Source of the DNA: Ascoidea asiatica
Lineage: Eukaryota; Ascomycota; Saccharomycetes; Ascoideales; Ascoideaceae
Direction of reading: 5' to 3'
NCBI GenBank assembly: GCA_001600695.1
Contig: BCKQ01000001.1
Span: 1,516,722-1,580,721 of the forward strand
Length of the DNA: 64,000 nucleotides
Within the stretch, counting starts at the first letter, position 1. Each line of letters opens with the position of its first letter. Below are positions 52,919-62,289 of this stretch, in pieces. The notes below the pieces were generated by a model. It saw nothing but the letters and a program-made list of their open reading frames with translations, was not told where the DNA came from and searched no databases. The translations under genes and the position numbers were made by a program.

Positions 52919-55900
52919 ATGGATGGTTTAAACTCATCTAATTCTAATCATGATAAAAAAATAAATCCTGACATAAATAGTAATAAAAGTAATAACAGTA
53001 GTAGTAGAAGTAACTTAACTAATCAATTTCAATATAATTCAAGTACTTCTTATCCTTCCTTATTATCTATATATTCTCAACCACAATTTTTTCGTTCAAG
53101 GCCTATATCTACTTCAAATCCTATTCAAAACAGGCAATCCATAAATAATTCTTCAAATGATCAAAATGATTTAATCGAAAAAAAGAGGGATTCAAAATCC
53201 TCAAAACCTTCAATTGCTTCAAAATTGAATATAAATAATTCTTTAATTACAAATTCTTTAATAGATTCAAGTCTTATACATTCCATGACAAATAATTCTA
53301 ATTCTTCAATTGATTTATATAATAATTCTCGTCAATTAAATGATAATATAAATGATAATGGTTATTCATTTGATAATAATTTTTTAAATTCTCCTGCTTT
53401 ATCTAATTCTTTAATTTCTCAAAATAATTTAATCTCAAATTCAATTTCAAATTCATTATCCAATTCAAATAATAAAATTAAAAGAAGTCAAACTTTAAAT
53501 TTCGAAATTAATTCAAATGATAATATTGATAAGTTATCTAATCCGAATCCACATTCAAATATAAAACCAAAATCAAAAATTTCTTTATCTAATTTATCTA
53601 AATATCTAAATGAAAAAAAAGTTAAGTCTAACAATAATGATCTTAATACTAATATAAATGATAATGAAAAAGATAGTGACAATGATATAATAAAAAATGA
53701 TTCAAAATATTCAAAAAATTCAAAAAATTTTCCACCCAAATTTTCAAAATCAAATAAACTGTGGAATCTGATTAATTTTTCCGAAAAAAATAATCAAAAG
53801 CTATTAATTAATAAAAGATTAAATACAATAAATAATTCCAAAACAAATATTAAAAATAAGAACAATAAAAATATAGATATCATTAGTAATAATGACAATA
53901 ACAATAACAATAATAAAAACTCAGAAAATTTTGATCTTAGTTTAAATTCATCTTCATCTTCTCCTTCTTTTTCTCAAACTCTTAGAACAAGCCAGACTTT
54001 TCCAAAATGTTCAACGCTTTTAGAAAGAGATTTCCCTGTAGAAATGGCTGCTTTTTCTTTATTACAAAAAGATCATAATGGTGAATATCATATAATATCT
54101 GATAATGATTATTTAAATTTAAATTCAAATAATTCAAATAATTTAAATGATAATATCATAAACTCAACTTCAGATCTACAGCGACATAATGATAACAATG
54201 ACATTGATAAGAAAAGTCCCTATTTAAAACAAGAAGCTTATCTCTCTTTAAGTTTTTCTCATCGATCTTTAAATAATTATGATAATTATGATAATTATAA
54301 CATTGAAAAAAATTCTATTAATAATACTTCAAATACCAATATTGATGATTCATATAATGAAAATTCTACTCTTTCAAAATATGGTGGTGCAATTATACCT
54401 TCAAAAGATTTTACTCCAAATTATAAAACAAAAAATTCAAAAACTAAAAAACTTGGTTTAACAAGAGCTCATGTACCTGATGCAACTTTATTATCTTTAT
54501 TAAATAATCAAAAGTCATCTGATTTAAATGGTTTTATAAAAAATACAATTTTACATCCAACTGTTTCAATTTATCATAATTTTGAGGAATTAATTGGTTT
54601 AGAAGATGAATATATTCCTGGTGTAGATTTTAAAAATTCTTTATTTAATTGGTTCAAAACTGAAGATGAGTTAGAAAAATTCGGTCAATTACAAAATTTC
54701 AATCTTAAAAAAATCAAATTACTAAAAAAGTCTTCTACAAAAAAAAGTTTTTTCCCAAAAAATTCTTCACCAAAAAAATCTATTTTTAAAAGTACAGATG
54801 AATCACGAAATAGAAATAATTATCCAGTAATTGATGATGAAATTTTGCCAAATAATATTCCAATTTCTAATAAAAGTCCTGAAAAATTAAGTCTTTTATT
54901 TAATTCTTCAAATGATTTAAAAATTGAGAATAAAACAAATTCAAAAATAAAAACAAAAATAAAACCCAAAAATGACAATAAAAATGGAAATGAAAATAAA
55001 AATGTAAGTAAAATTGATGATTTCACTGATCTTCATTATTTTAATTCAAATTTTTTTAATGAAAATCTTAAAAATTATAATAAGGATATCTCAAATTTTG
55101 ATAATGTTTTGGAAAATGAGAAAAATTATGATAATTTTCATGGTGGTCATAAAAAAATTGGGTTAACTAAAAAAATTTTAGAAGGAACTTCCAATAAAAT
55201 TTTAAAACCGACTCAATATCATGGAACAATTATAACAAGAGATGTAAATCCAGATAGAGAAAGAAAAAAACTTCATTCTGATAATCATCCTTTTATGCAT
55301 CCGACAAGTTTACCATCCTCTTTAAATCTAATATCACCAGAATTAGTTAATGTTAATAAATTTTTACCTATAGGTGAACCACATAGATCATCATCAATTT
55401 CAGAAACTGTTTTATTACCTAAAGTTGTTAAAGGTTCAAACTCTTCAACCTCAAATAGTATAGAAACAAATTCCCCAGTATCCTTTTTCAATGATAATAG
55501 TTCCTCAGCTAATTTTTCAAGTAATTTATCAGCCAATTTATCTAGTAATTTATCAGAAAGTATATCGGATTTAGATTATGAGAAATCATTAGATAAATTA
55601 CCAAAAAATTTTTCTTCTTTAAATTTTGTTCAAAGAAATAAATTATTATCAAAAATATCACCAGATGGTGATTATAAAACACTTTTACCATATGCTAGGA
55701 AAAAATTTCCAGAATTAAGAAAAAGAAAATCAGATGCTTCAGCATTTTTATCTAGTATTAATTCATCAATTGGTGTTAAAAATCCAGAAAAATTACAAAA
55801 ATTAAATTCAAAATTAAAAAATAATAATAATAATAATAATAGTAATAGTTTGAAATCTAAGAATGATGATTCATCTCCAAAGGATAATGTTGACTCTAAA

Positions 55901-57247
55901 GGTTCAATAGTACTTGCACATCAATTAGATAAAATAATTGGATATGGATCATGGGGAGTTGTTAGAGAATGTCATCTTGTTAAAGATGCAAATGTTAAGA
56001 GAGCTGTTAAAATCATAAGTACTCTTTATCCAAGTGTTAAACGTAGATTTAAAAGAGAAATTAGAATTTGGTCAAGATTAAATCATAAAAGAATTTTACC
56101 ATTATTTTATGTTCATGAAACAGATCACGCAATATTTTGTATATCACCAAGAATTTATGGTGGAACATTATATGATCTTGTTGCAACATGGGGAGCATAT
56201 GACTCATATAATCCATCATTTCCGATGACAAAAAGATTAAAAATTATTAGATTATTTTGTTTTGAATTACTTGATGGATTATCATATATGCATTATAATG
56301 GGATTGTTCATGGAGATTTAAAATTAGAAAATTGTTTAATTGATGAAACAGAAAATGAAAATGGAATTAAAGAAAACCATATTTTAATTACAGATTTTGG
56401 AATGAGTAGATTTTATTTAAAACCAAAAGTTAAACAAAGTTCAATATCCTCAGTTAGAAGTTTTTTTTCTGCGGAGGATTATGATGATGATAACCAAAGT
56501 TGGAAAAATTCATATGGTAGAGAATTCAATAAAAGAAATGATAATAATAATGATGATGATGCTTTATATTTTTCAGTTAAAGCATCAGATAAAATAAATA
56601 TTCCAAGATCATCATCAACAGAAAATTTGGTAGGAATTGATCGTAGAAATAGTAGATTGTTTAGAATTATCTATAATAGAAAATTTGTTCATGATGATTC
56701 ACCAATTCTAATGTCAAGAAATTTTGGTCCATCAATTACTTCAACAACATATGAAATAAATTCAAATTTAGAAAATGAAGAAGAAAATAATTCAAATTTT
56801 TCAGAAAAAAATAAGAAAGATTATGAAGAATTTGGTATAAATAGTGCAAATAAATTTTTAGAACCGATAAAATTCAATAATTTTGGAGAAGTTTTAAATG
56901 AATTTAATGATAGTAAAGGTACATTACCACATTCACATATCGGATCAATGCCATATGCATCACCGGAGATTTTAATGGATGATCCACCTCCATTAGGACC
57001 AACAGCTGATATTTGGGCATTTGGAGTTTTACTATATACAATGATTGTTGGAGAATTACCATTTAATGTAAATTTTGAACCAAAACTTCGAGAAAAAATA
57101 AAAAATGAAGAAATTGATGAAAAAATTTTAAAAAAAGCATGTTTTTATGATCCTGATTTAAATAAAATTGTCAAAGGATGTTTAACCAAGGATATTAACA
57201 AAAGATGGGATTTAAACAAAATTGTTAATGCAATTAATGAAAGATAA
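52919..57247 (+). CDS. Ser/Thr protein kinase with huge N-terminal extension, NNK1-like
   Basis: A 1,442-residue kinase. The catalytic domain fills only ~1,000-1,442: Gly loop IGYGSWGVVRECH (~1005), catalytic Lys in KRAVKII, HGDLKLEN (~1129), ITDFGMSRF (~1157), SMPYASPEIL (~1345) and ADIWAFGVLLYTMIVGELPF. Between DFG and the SPE motif there are ~190 residues instead of the usual 20-30. That insertion, plus YGGTLYDLV after the hinge, resembles S. cerevisiae Nnk1, a kinase linked to nitrogen signalling and Gdh2, so I call it NNK1-like without certainty. The first ~1,000 residues are mostly Asn/Ser/Lys-rich, with a few ordered islands such as LTRAHVPDATLLSLLN and GLEDEYIPGVDFKNSLFNWF. ATG at 52919; a second ATG four bases on is out of frame. 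Confidence 0.8.
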   Translation: MDGLNSSNSNHDKKINPDINSNKSNNSSSRSNLTNQFQYNSSTSYPSLLSIYSQPQFFRSRPISTSNPIQNRQSINNSSNDQNDLIEKKRDSKSSKPSIASKLNINNSLITNSLIDSSLIHSMTNNSNSSIDLYNNSRQLNDNINDNGYSFDNNFLNSPALSNSLISQNNLISNSISNSLSNSNNKIKRSQTLNFEINSNDNIDKLSNPNPHSNIKPKSKISLSNLSKYLNEKKVKSNNNDLNTNINDNEKDSDNDIIKNDSKYSKNSKNFPPKFSKSNKLWNLINFSEKNNQKLLINKRLNTINNSKTNIKNKNNKNIDIISNNDNNNNNNKNSENFDLSLNSSSSSPSFSQTLRTSQTFPKCSTLLERDFPVEMAAFSLLQKDHNGEYHIISDNDYLNLNSNNSNNLNDNIINSTSDLQRHNDNNDIDKKSPYLKQEAYLSLSFSHRSLNNYDNYDNYNIEKNSINNTSNTNIDDSYNENSTLSKYGGAIIPSKDFTPNYKTKNSKTKKLGLTRAHVPDATLLSLLNNQKSSDLNGFIKNTILHPTVSIYHNFEELIGLEDEYIPGVDFKNSLFNWFKTEDELEKFGQLQNFNLKKIKLLKKSSTKKSFFPKNSSPKKSIFKSTDESRNRNNYPVIDDEILPNNIPISNKSPEKLSLLFNSSNDLKIENKTNSKIKTKIKPKNDNKNGNENKNVSKIDDFTDLHYFNSNFFNENLKNYNKDISNFDNVLENEKNYDNFHGGHKKIGLTKKILEGTSNKILKPTQYHGTIITRDVNPDRERKKLHSDNHPFMHPTSLPSSLNLISPELVNVNKFLPIGEPHRSSSISETVLLPKVVKGSNSSTSNSIETNSPVSFFNDNSSSANFSSNLSANLSSNLSESISDLDYEKSLDKLPKNFSSLNFVQRNKLLSKISPDGDYKTLLPYARKKFPELRKRKSDASAFLSSINSSIGVKNPEKLQKLNSKLKNNNNNNNSNSLKSKNDDSSPKDNVDSKGSIVLAHQLDKIIGYGSWGVVRECHLVKDANVKRAVKIISTLYPSVKRRFKREIRIWSRLNHKRILPLFYVHETDHAIFCISPRIYGGTLYDLVATWGAYDSYNPSFPMTKRLKIIRLFCFELLDGLSYMHYNGIVHGDLKLENCLIDETENENGIKENHILITDFGMSRFYLKPKVKQSSISSVRSFFSAEDYDDDNQSWKNSYGREFNKRNDNNNDDDALYFSVKASDKINIPRSSSTENLVGIDRRNSRLFRIIYNRKFVHDDSPILMSRNFGPSITSTTYEINSNLENEEENNSNFSEKNKKDYEEFGINSANKFLEPIKFNNFGEVLNEFNDSKGTLPHSHIGSMPYASPEILMDDPPPLGPTADIWAFGVLLYTMIVGELPFNVNFEPKLREKIKNEEIDEKILKKACFYDPDLNKIVKGCLTKDINKRWDLNKIVNAINER

Positions 57248-58898
57248 AGATATATAAATTATTTTTCATTTTTGTCAATATTTGTTTCCTTTTGTATAAA
57301 ACTATTAACGAATTAAATGCATTTTTTTTTATTAAATAACGTAAGCTCAAAGAAAATATATCAATTTTTTTGAAATATTGTTATTTTTTGGATTGTTTTT
57401 CAAAATTGAATTGAAAGTATTTTTATAATTCAATTATTAAATGATATCATCTCGAAAAAGGTTTTTTTTGGTTTACATGAATTAATATATTTATTTAATC
57501 ATTTTTCAATAGGTAAACAATACGCGTAACAAATAATGTAAATAAAGGGATAATTAAATAAATTTACGTGTTTGAGATTCGATAAATAAACAAATTGCCA
57601 ATGCTATGAGTCATTCAATAGAGTACCGGGTAAGATATTTGAAATTAATTATTACGCGTTTAATCAATAACGGGACACTTCCGATTTCCCAAATTCAGGA
57701 AACGTTACTTGAATGAAAGAAAGAAGGAAAGTTCAGCCAATTAGATTCTAGAAGACACCAGGACACGGTACCACGTAAAATAACAGTTTAGAGCATTTTT
57801 GGTGTCAAATGTAATTTTGGAATAAATATTATTAATAAAGAACACGTCGTCAATAATTATAAATCTGACTTTAAATAGGATAAACAACAACAAACACGAA
57901 ACGTTAAACGCTGAATATGCGGGATTGCTGGAAGTGCAAGGTATTTGTCAGAACGGCCTCCTTTTTGAAATCTAGAAATCTGAACGCACTTGTGGATGCA
58001 AAAAGGGAAGTGCAGGTTTCACAGGTTGGTCATTTATTTTCTGCCACAAAGTCAGTGAGAGGTCACGCATTTCTAAAATAAATAACGTTTATGGAATCCC
58101 ATTTGTGTTATTTGAGAGTGGTGCGCGTGTTAGGATGAGACGGTGACGGCGCCCTTGTTGTTGCGTATATCTCAGTATTGGCATCCGTGATGGGCCAGCA
58201 TCAGAGACTCAGCAGCCCCGAGCGTAAGGAAAAAGCAGTGAAAAAGTAGCTAAAAAGCAGCGAGTGGGACTTCGGGTCTTGGAGTAGAGAGATATATAAA
58301 GTGAGTAAACGCCGCAAGAAAGATTTATAAATATTGAATTTGCTGCGGTGCCTTTGGATTTTTTCTCTTTCTTCTTCTTTTCTCTTTTTCTTCTTTCTTT
58401 CTTCTTTTCTTTCTTTCTCCCATTTCCACTTCCACATTTACTTCTGCTCAAAACTTTCCTCTCACAGCTTACCCTGCGTGCTTGTCCTCTTTATCTACTT
58501 TATATCTACTTTATGTATGTATTTTATATATCTATTTCTAATATATTTATTTTATTCCTCCCATATATTATAAGTAATTAATCAATTGTATCTATATATT
58601 ATAATTCATTTATTTTCAATCAATAATCATCCATCTATCAATCAATCAATCAATTCATTCTATTCTTATTCATATTTGGGTTGAGAATGATTTATAATAT
58701 CTACTTCTTGTTATATCTTTAAAGATGATAATCTTACTAACATTTCCGTTTCTCAGTTTCCAAAAGCAAAACAAATATTACTAAAGATTTATATAAATAA
58801 TCCATCAATTAACTATCAAGTTCAATCAATTATATAATTCACTGTTTATCAATTTTATTTTATTTTGATTTTTTCATATTAGAGTTTTTTAAAATATT
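57248..58898. promoter_or_regulatory. 1.65-kb region upstream of BDF1
   Basis: Two ACGCGT hexamers (57522-57527, 57654-57659) flank a Reb1-like CCGGGTAA at 57626-57633; AACGTTAC follows at 57701-57708. A GC-richer patch covers about 57900-58330. TATATAAA at 58294-58301 could be the BDF1 TATA box. After it comes a T/C-rich leader with a likely 5'-UTR intron at 58515-58756. Short open frames in the pyrimidine-rich tract are composition artefacts. Confidence 0.45.
58515..58756 (+). other. Probable 5'-UTR intron of BDF1 (242 nt)
   Basis: GTATGT at 58515-58520, TACTAAC at 58735-58741 and a pyrimidine-rich CTCAG acceptor at 58751-58756 match the signals of the two PRE6 introns, with a branch-to-acceptor distance of 15 nt. 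The predicted 3' exon has stops in all frames before the ATG at 58899, so the intron would lie wholly in the leader. Confidence 0.5.
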
Positions 58899-61301
58899 AT
58901 GGACTCTACTATACCTGCAACTCCAGAAAGTGATAATAACAATAATAATAATAGTATTTATAAAGCTATGCAATCCAACAATAATAACAAAATTGATGTC
59001 AATATCTCAACCAATAATGATAATGTTTCAAATAAGGATAAAAATATTCCTCCTTCTCCTCCATCTCCTTCTTCACCAAACATTTCTAATCAAGATATTA
59101 TTAGTGATAACAAAAAAAATATAGAAATCGATGTAACTAATGATAATGACAATGAAAATGATGACATCAAAGAAATCAAAGATGAAAAAGAAATTGAAAT
59201 AGAAAATGATAATGATGAGATTATAATCGATCAAGATGATTTAAAACACAATCATGATGAGGATAATTTGGAAGGTCAATCTCCAATAAAAAAAATCAAA
59301 TCTGATGCTTCTATATCTAAAAATCAATTACCTACTTCTTCGCCCTCTAATATAAAGTCTAATGATATTATAGAAGATAAAAAAACAACTGATTCATCTT
59401 CAACAATTATACCTATAGAACCTGCCCCAAAACCTCCAAGTGAGCCTGATCTAAATAATTTACCAAGTGATCCAATACCAAAATATCAACAAAAATATGC
59501 TGTAAATGTAATAAAAAATGTCAAAAGATTAAAAGACGCAATTCCATTTTTAAATCCTGTTGATACAATTTCTCTCAAAATTCCTTTTTATTTTAATTAT
59601 ATCAAAAGACCAATGGATTTATCAACAATTGATAAAAAATTATCTTTAAATGCATATCCTGATATAAAAGAATTTATAAATGATTTTAATTTAATAGTTT
59701 CAAATTGTGAAAGATTTAATGGCGTAGATTCTCAAATTTCAAGAATGGCTAGAAATATAAAATCAAGTTTCAATAAATATATGATAAATATGCCTCAGCG
59801 TGAAGTAATCAATAATTCCAATGATTCTTCTAGTTATAATAATGATAATAATAATCATAACCTTAATAATAGTCATAATAGCATTAATAATACTCATAGT
59901 AAAAGAAGAAGAAAATCTTCAATGAATCATAATAATAATCAAAGTCTAAAAAATCATGTAAATATTCAAGACTCTAAATTTCAAAAACCAAGTGCTGCAA
60001 TGGCTTTAAATCAAAATGGTATACCAATTATAAGAAGAGAAAGTACTCATGATGGTGGTGGTAGACCAAAAAGAGAAATACATCCTCCAAAACCAAAAGA
60101 TATAACTTATGAGAATAAACCAAGAAATAAAAAATTTATTGCTGAATTAAAATTTTGTGGCTTAATTCTAAGAGAATTACTTTCAAAAAAACATAATTCT
60201 TTTTCATTTCCATTTTTATTACCTGTTGATCCAATTGAATCCCAATGTCCAAATTATTTTGATATTGTTAAAAATCCAATGGATTTAAGTACTATTAAAT
60301 TAAAATTATCAAATAATGAATATGAAAATGCTGATGAATTTGAAAAAGATATAAGATTGATGTTCAATAATTGCTATTTATTTAATTCTAATGGTACTCC
60401 TGTAAATACAATGGGTCATCAATTAGAAAAAATTTTTGATAAAAAATGGAAAGAAAAACCAAAAACTCCACCAACTCCACCTCCTGAATTTCAATCAAAT
60501 AAAAAAAATCAACAACTCCTGCAACAAAATCAACAAATTGATATATCTGATGATGATTTGGAACCTGAAATTGATATAGAATCTGAAGTGAATAATAATC
60601 CTGCTGTTCAAGTTTTAATATCAAGTATTGAAAAAATGAAAACTCAATTAGAAGAAATAAAAAATATAGAAAGAGAAAAATTAACTAAACTATATGCCCA
60701 AAAAGCTAAAAAAAAGGCTCATGCGAGAAATTCAACAAGAGGAGGTAGAGGTAGAAAACCTTTAGCTTCTTCAAATACAAATAATCGTGAAAAATTCAAT
60801 AATGATAATGAAGATGATTTTCAAATGTCTTATGAAATGAAAAAACTTTTAAGTGAAAGAATGAATACTTTACCTGAAAAAAAAGTTCCTCAAGCTTTAC
60901 AAATTATACAAGAATCTTTAAATGTCCAAACAAATGGCGGTGAAGAAGTTGAATTAGATATGGATTCTTTAGATGATCCAACTCTTAAAAAATTATATAA
61001 ATATGTTGTAGGAGATAATAAAAGATCATTTCCAAATTCTTCTAGAGGAGGAAGGGGCAGTAGAGGCGGAAGAGGTTCTGCTCTGGGTTCTAAAGCTAGA
61101 AGAAGAACAAAACAAGTTGTTGAGAAACAAGTTGTAGATTTAAAAAAGAAAAGAGATGAAGCGTCTAGTTTTATGGATAATAGTGGTAATTTCTCTGATT
61201 CTAATAATAATAGTTCAAATATTATAAATAATACTATTGATGTTCAAGGTGAAGATTCTTCTGATGATGATGCTTCTTCTGAAAGTTCTGAAGAAGAATG
61301 A
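58899..61301 (+). CDS. BDF1: Double bromodomain protein Bdf1 (BET family)
   Basis: An 800-residue BET protein. After an acidic, Asn/Ser-rich start come bromodomain 1 (~204-300: IPFYFNYIKRPMDLSTIDKK, acetyl-lysine Asn in NCERFNG) and bromodomain 2 (~414-515: CPNYFDIVKNPMDLSTIKLK, NCYLFNS). A coiled coil (VQVLISSIEKMKTQLEEIKN) and the NET/ET domain (~640-705: YEMKKLLSERMNTLPEKK, then ELDMDSLDDPTLKKLYKYV) follow. RGGRG motifs occur on both sides of the ET domain, and the end is a Ser/Glu/Asp tail. Yeast Bdf1 binds acetylated H4, associates with TFIID and works with SWR1. The presence of a Bdf2 paralogue cannot be judged here. ATG at 58899. Confidence 0.95.
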   Translation: MDSTIPATPESDNNNNNNSIYKAMQSNNNNKIDVNISTNNDNVSNKDKNIPPSPPSPSSPNISNQDIISDNKKNIEIDVTNDNDNENDDIKEIKDEKEIEIENDNDEIIIDQDDLKHNHDEDNLEGQSPIKKIKSDASISKNQLPTSSPSNIKSNDIIEDKKTTDSSSTIIPIEPAPKPPSEPDLNNLPSDPIPKYQQKYAVNVIKNVKRLKDAIPFLNPVDTISLKIPFYFNYIKRPMDLSTIDKKLSLNAYPDIKEFINDFNLIVSNCERFNGVDSQISRMARNIKSSFNKYMINMPQREVINNSNDSSSYNNDNNNHNLNNSHNSINNTHSKRRRKSSMNHNNNQSLKNHVNIQDSKFQKPSAAMALNQNGIPIIRRESTHDGGGRPKREIHPPKPKDITYENKPRNKKFIAELKFCGLILRELLSKKHNSFSFPFLLPVDPIESQCPNYFDIVKNPMDLSTIKLKLSNNEYENADEFEKDIRLMFNNCYLFNSNGTPVNTMGHQLEKIFDKKWKEKPKTPPTPPPEFQSNKKNQQLLQQNQQIDISDDDLEPEIDIESEVNNNPAVQVLISSIEKMKTQLEEIKNIEREKLTKLYAQKAKKKAHARNSTRGGRGRKPLASSNTNNREKFNNDNEDDFQMSYEMKKLLSERMNTLPEKKVPQALQIIQESLNVQTNGGEEVELDMDSLDDPTLKKLYKYVVGDNKRSFPNSSRGGRGSRGGRGSALGSKARRRTKQVVEKQVVDLKKKRDEASSFMDNSGNFSDSNNNSSNIINNTIDVQGEDSSDDDASSESSEEE

Positions 61302-61386
61302 TTTATTTCTATTTTCTTTTTTCATCCTTTTATTCTTATGTATATTAAATTATTTATTTTTTTTTTTTCTTTTTTTCTACGATTGG

Positions 61387-61445
61387 CTAATCTGTTTTTC
61401 TTTTTATATTGTTTTTCTTTTGAAGGAGAAAAAAAAACAGATTAG
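61387..61445 (+). terminator. Hairpin in the BDF1 3' region
   Basis: CTAATCTGTTTTT (61387-61399) is the exact reverse complement of AAAAACAGATTAG (61433-61445). The stem can extend inward with one mismatch. It lies 85-145 nt after the BDF1 stop and could be a 3'-UTR hairpin or part of the 3'-end region between BDF1 and TAF12. Confidence 0.45.
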
Positions 61446-61598
61446 GCTTTTCTCTTTTAAAGGTTGTTGCAAGAATTTGAAATTATAATATATTTATTTC
61501 AGAAAAAAATAAATTAATTTTGCTCATATATAGTTCATAAATAATCTTGAATTTTCTTGAATTTTTCAATACTTTTGAATTTTTATTAAATATTTTTT

Positions 61599-62217
61599 TC
61601 ATAATTGACCATCAACGGATCGTGAAATACTTACACCACTTACTTTTTGATTATAGGCTGTAGTTGGTGTCCATTTTCTTACACTTCTAATTTCATCAGA
61701 AGCATATCCAGGAATTCTTATACCCCAATTTTTTTCAAGGGTTAATTGTATATCTTTAAGATCAATTGAATCAACTTTTCTATGTTTTGCTAATCTACAA
61801 GCAAAATTTGTTACATCAGAAATAAAATTATCTGTTAAATCAAGTAATAATTCTTCAACATCACCATCAATTGTTGTTTCTCCATCACCTTCATCACTTC
61901 CAACACTTCTAACTAATTCACTTAATTTTCTTTTTGATAAAATTCTTTCACTTTGAAATTCTAAAGGTGGCATTTTAACTAAAGATGGAGTTGATAAAAT
62001 TGGTGGAATTACATTACCACCAGTAATTGTTGGTCTTGAAGGTTTAAAAGGTACAGAAACTATAGGTTTTTCTTCAATTTCTTTTGATATAGGTAAACTT
62101 GGTAATGAATCTTTCATAACTTTATTTAAATCAATAACTTTTTTAGATTGAGCAATATTTCTATTAGTTGTAATGGCATTTGTTGAATGTTGATTTAACA
62201 GGTTTTTAGCCTGTTGA

Positions 62218-62289
<72 letters not shown>

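Noticed and set aside
58334-58581. Two plus-strand open frames rich in Phe, Ser and Leu before BDF1
   Set aside because: They are translations of a pyrimidine-rich leader and overlap the predicted 5'-UTR intron.
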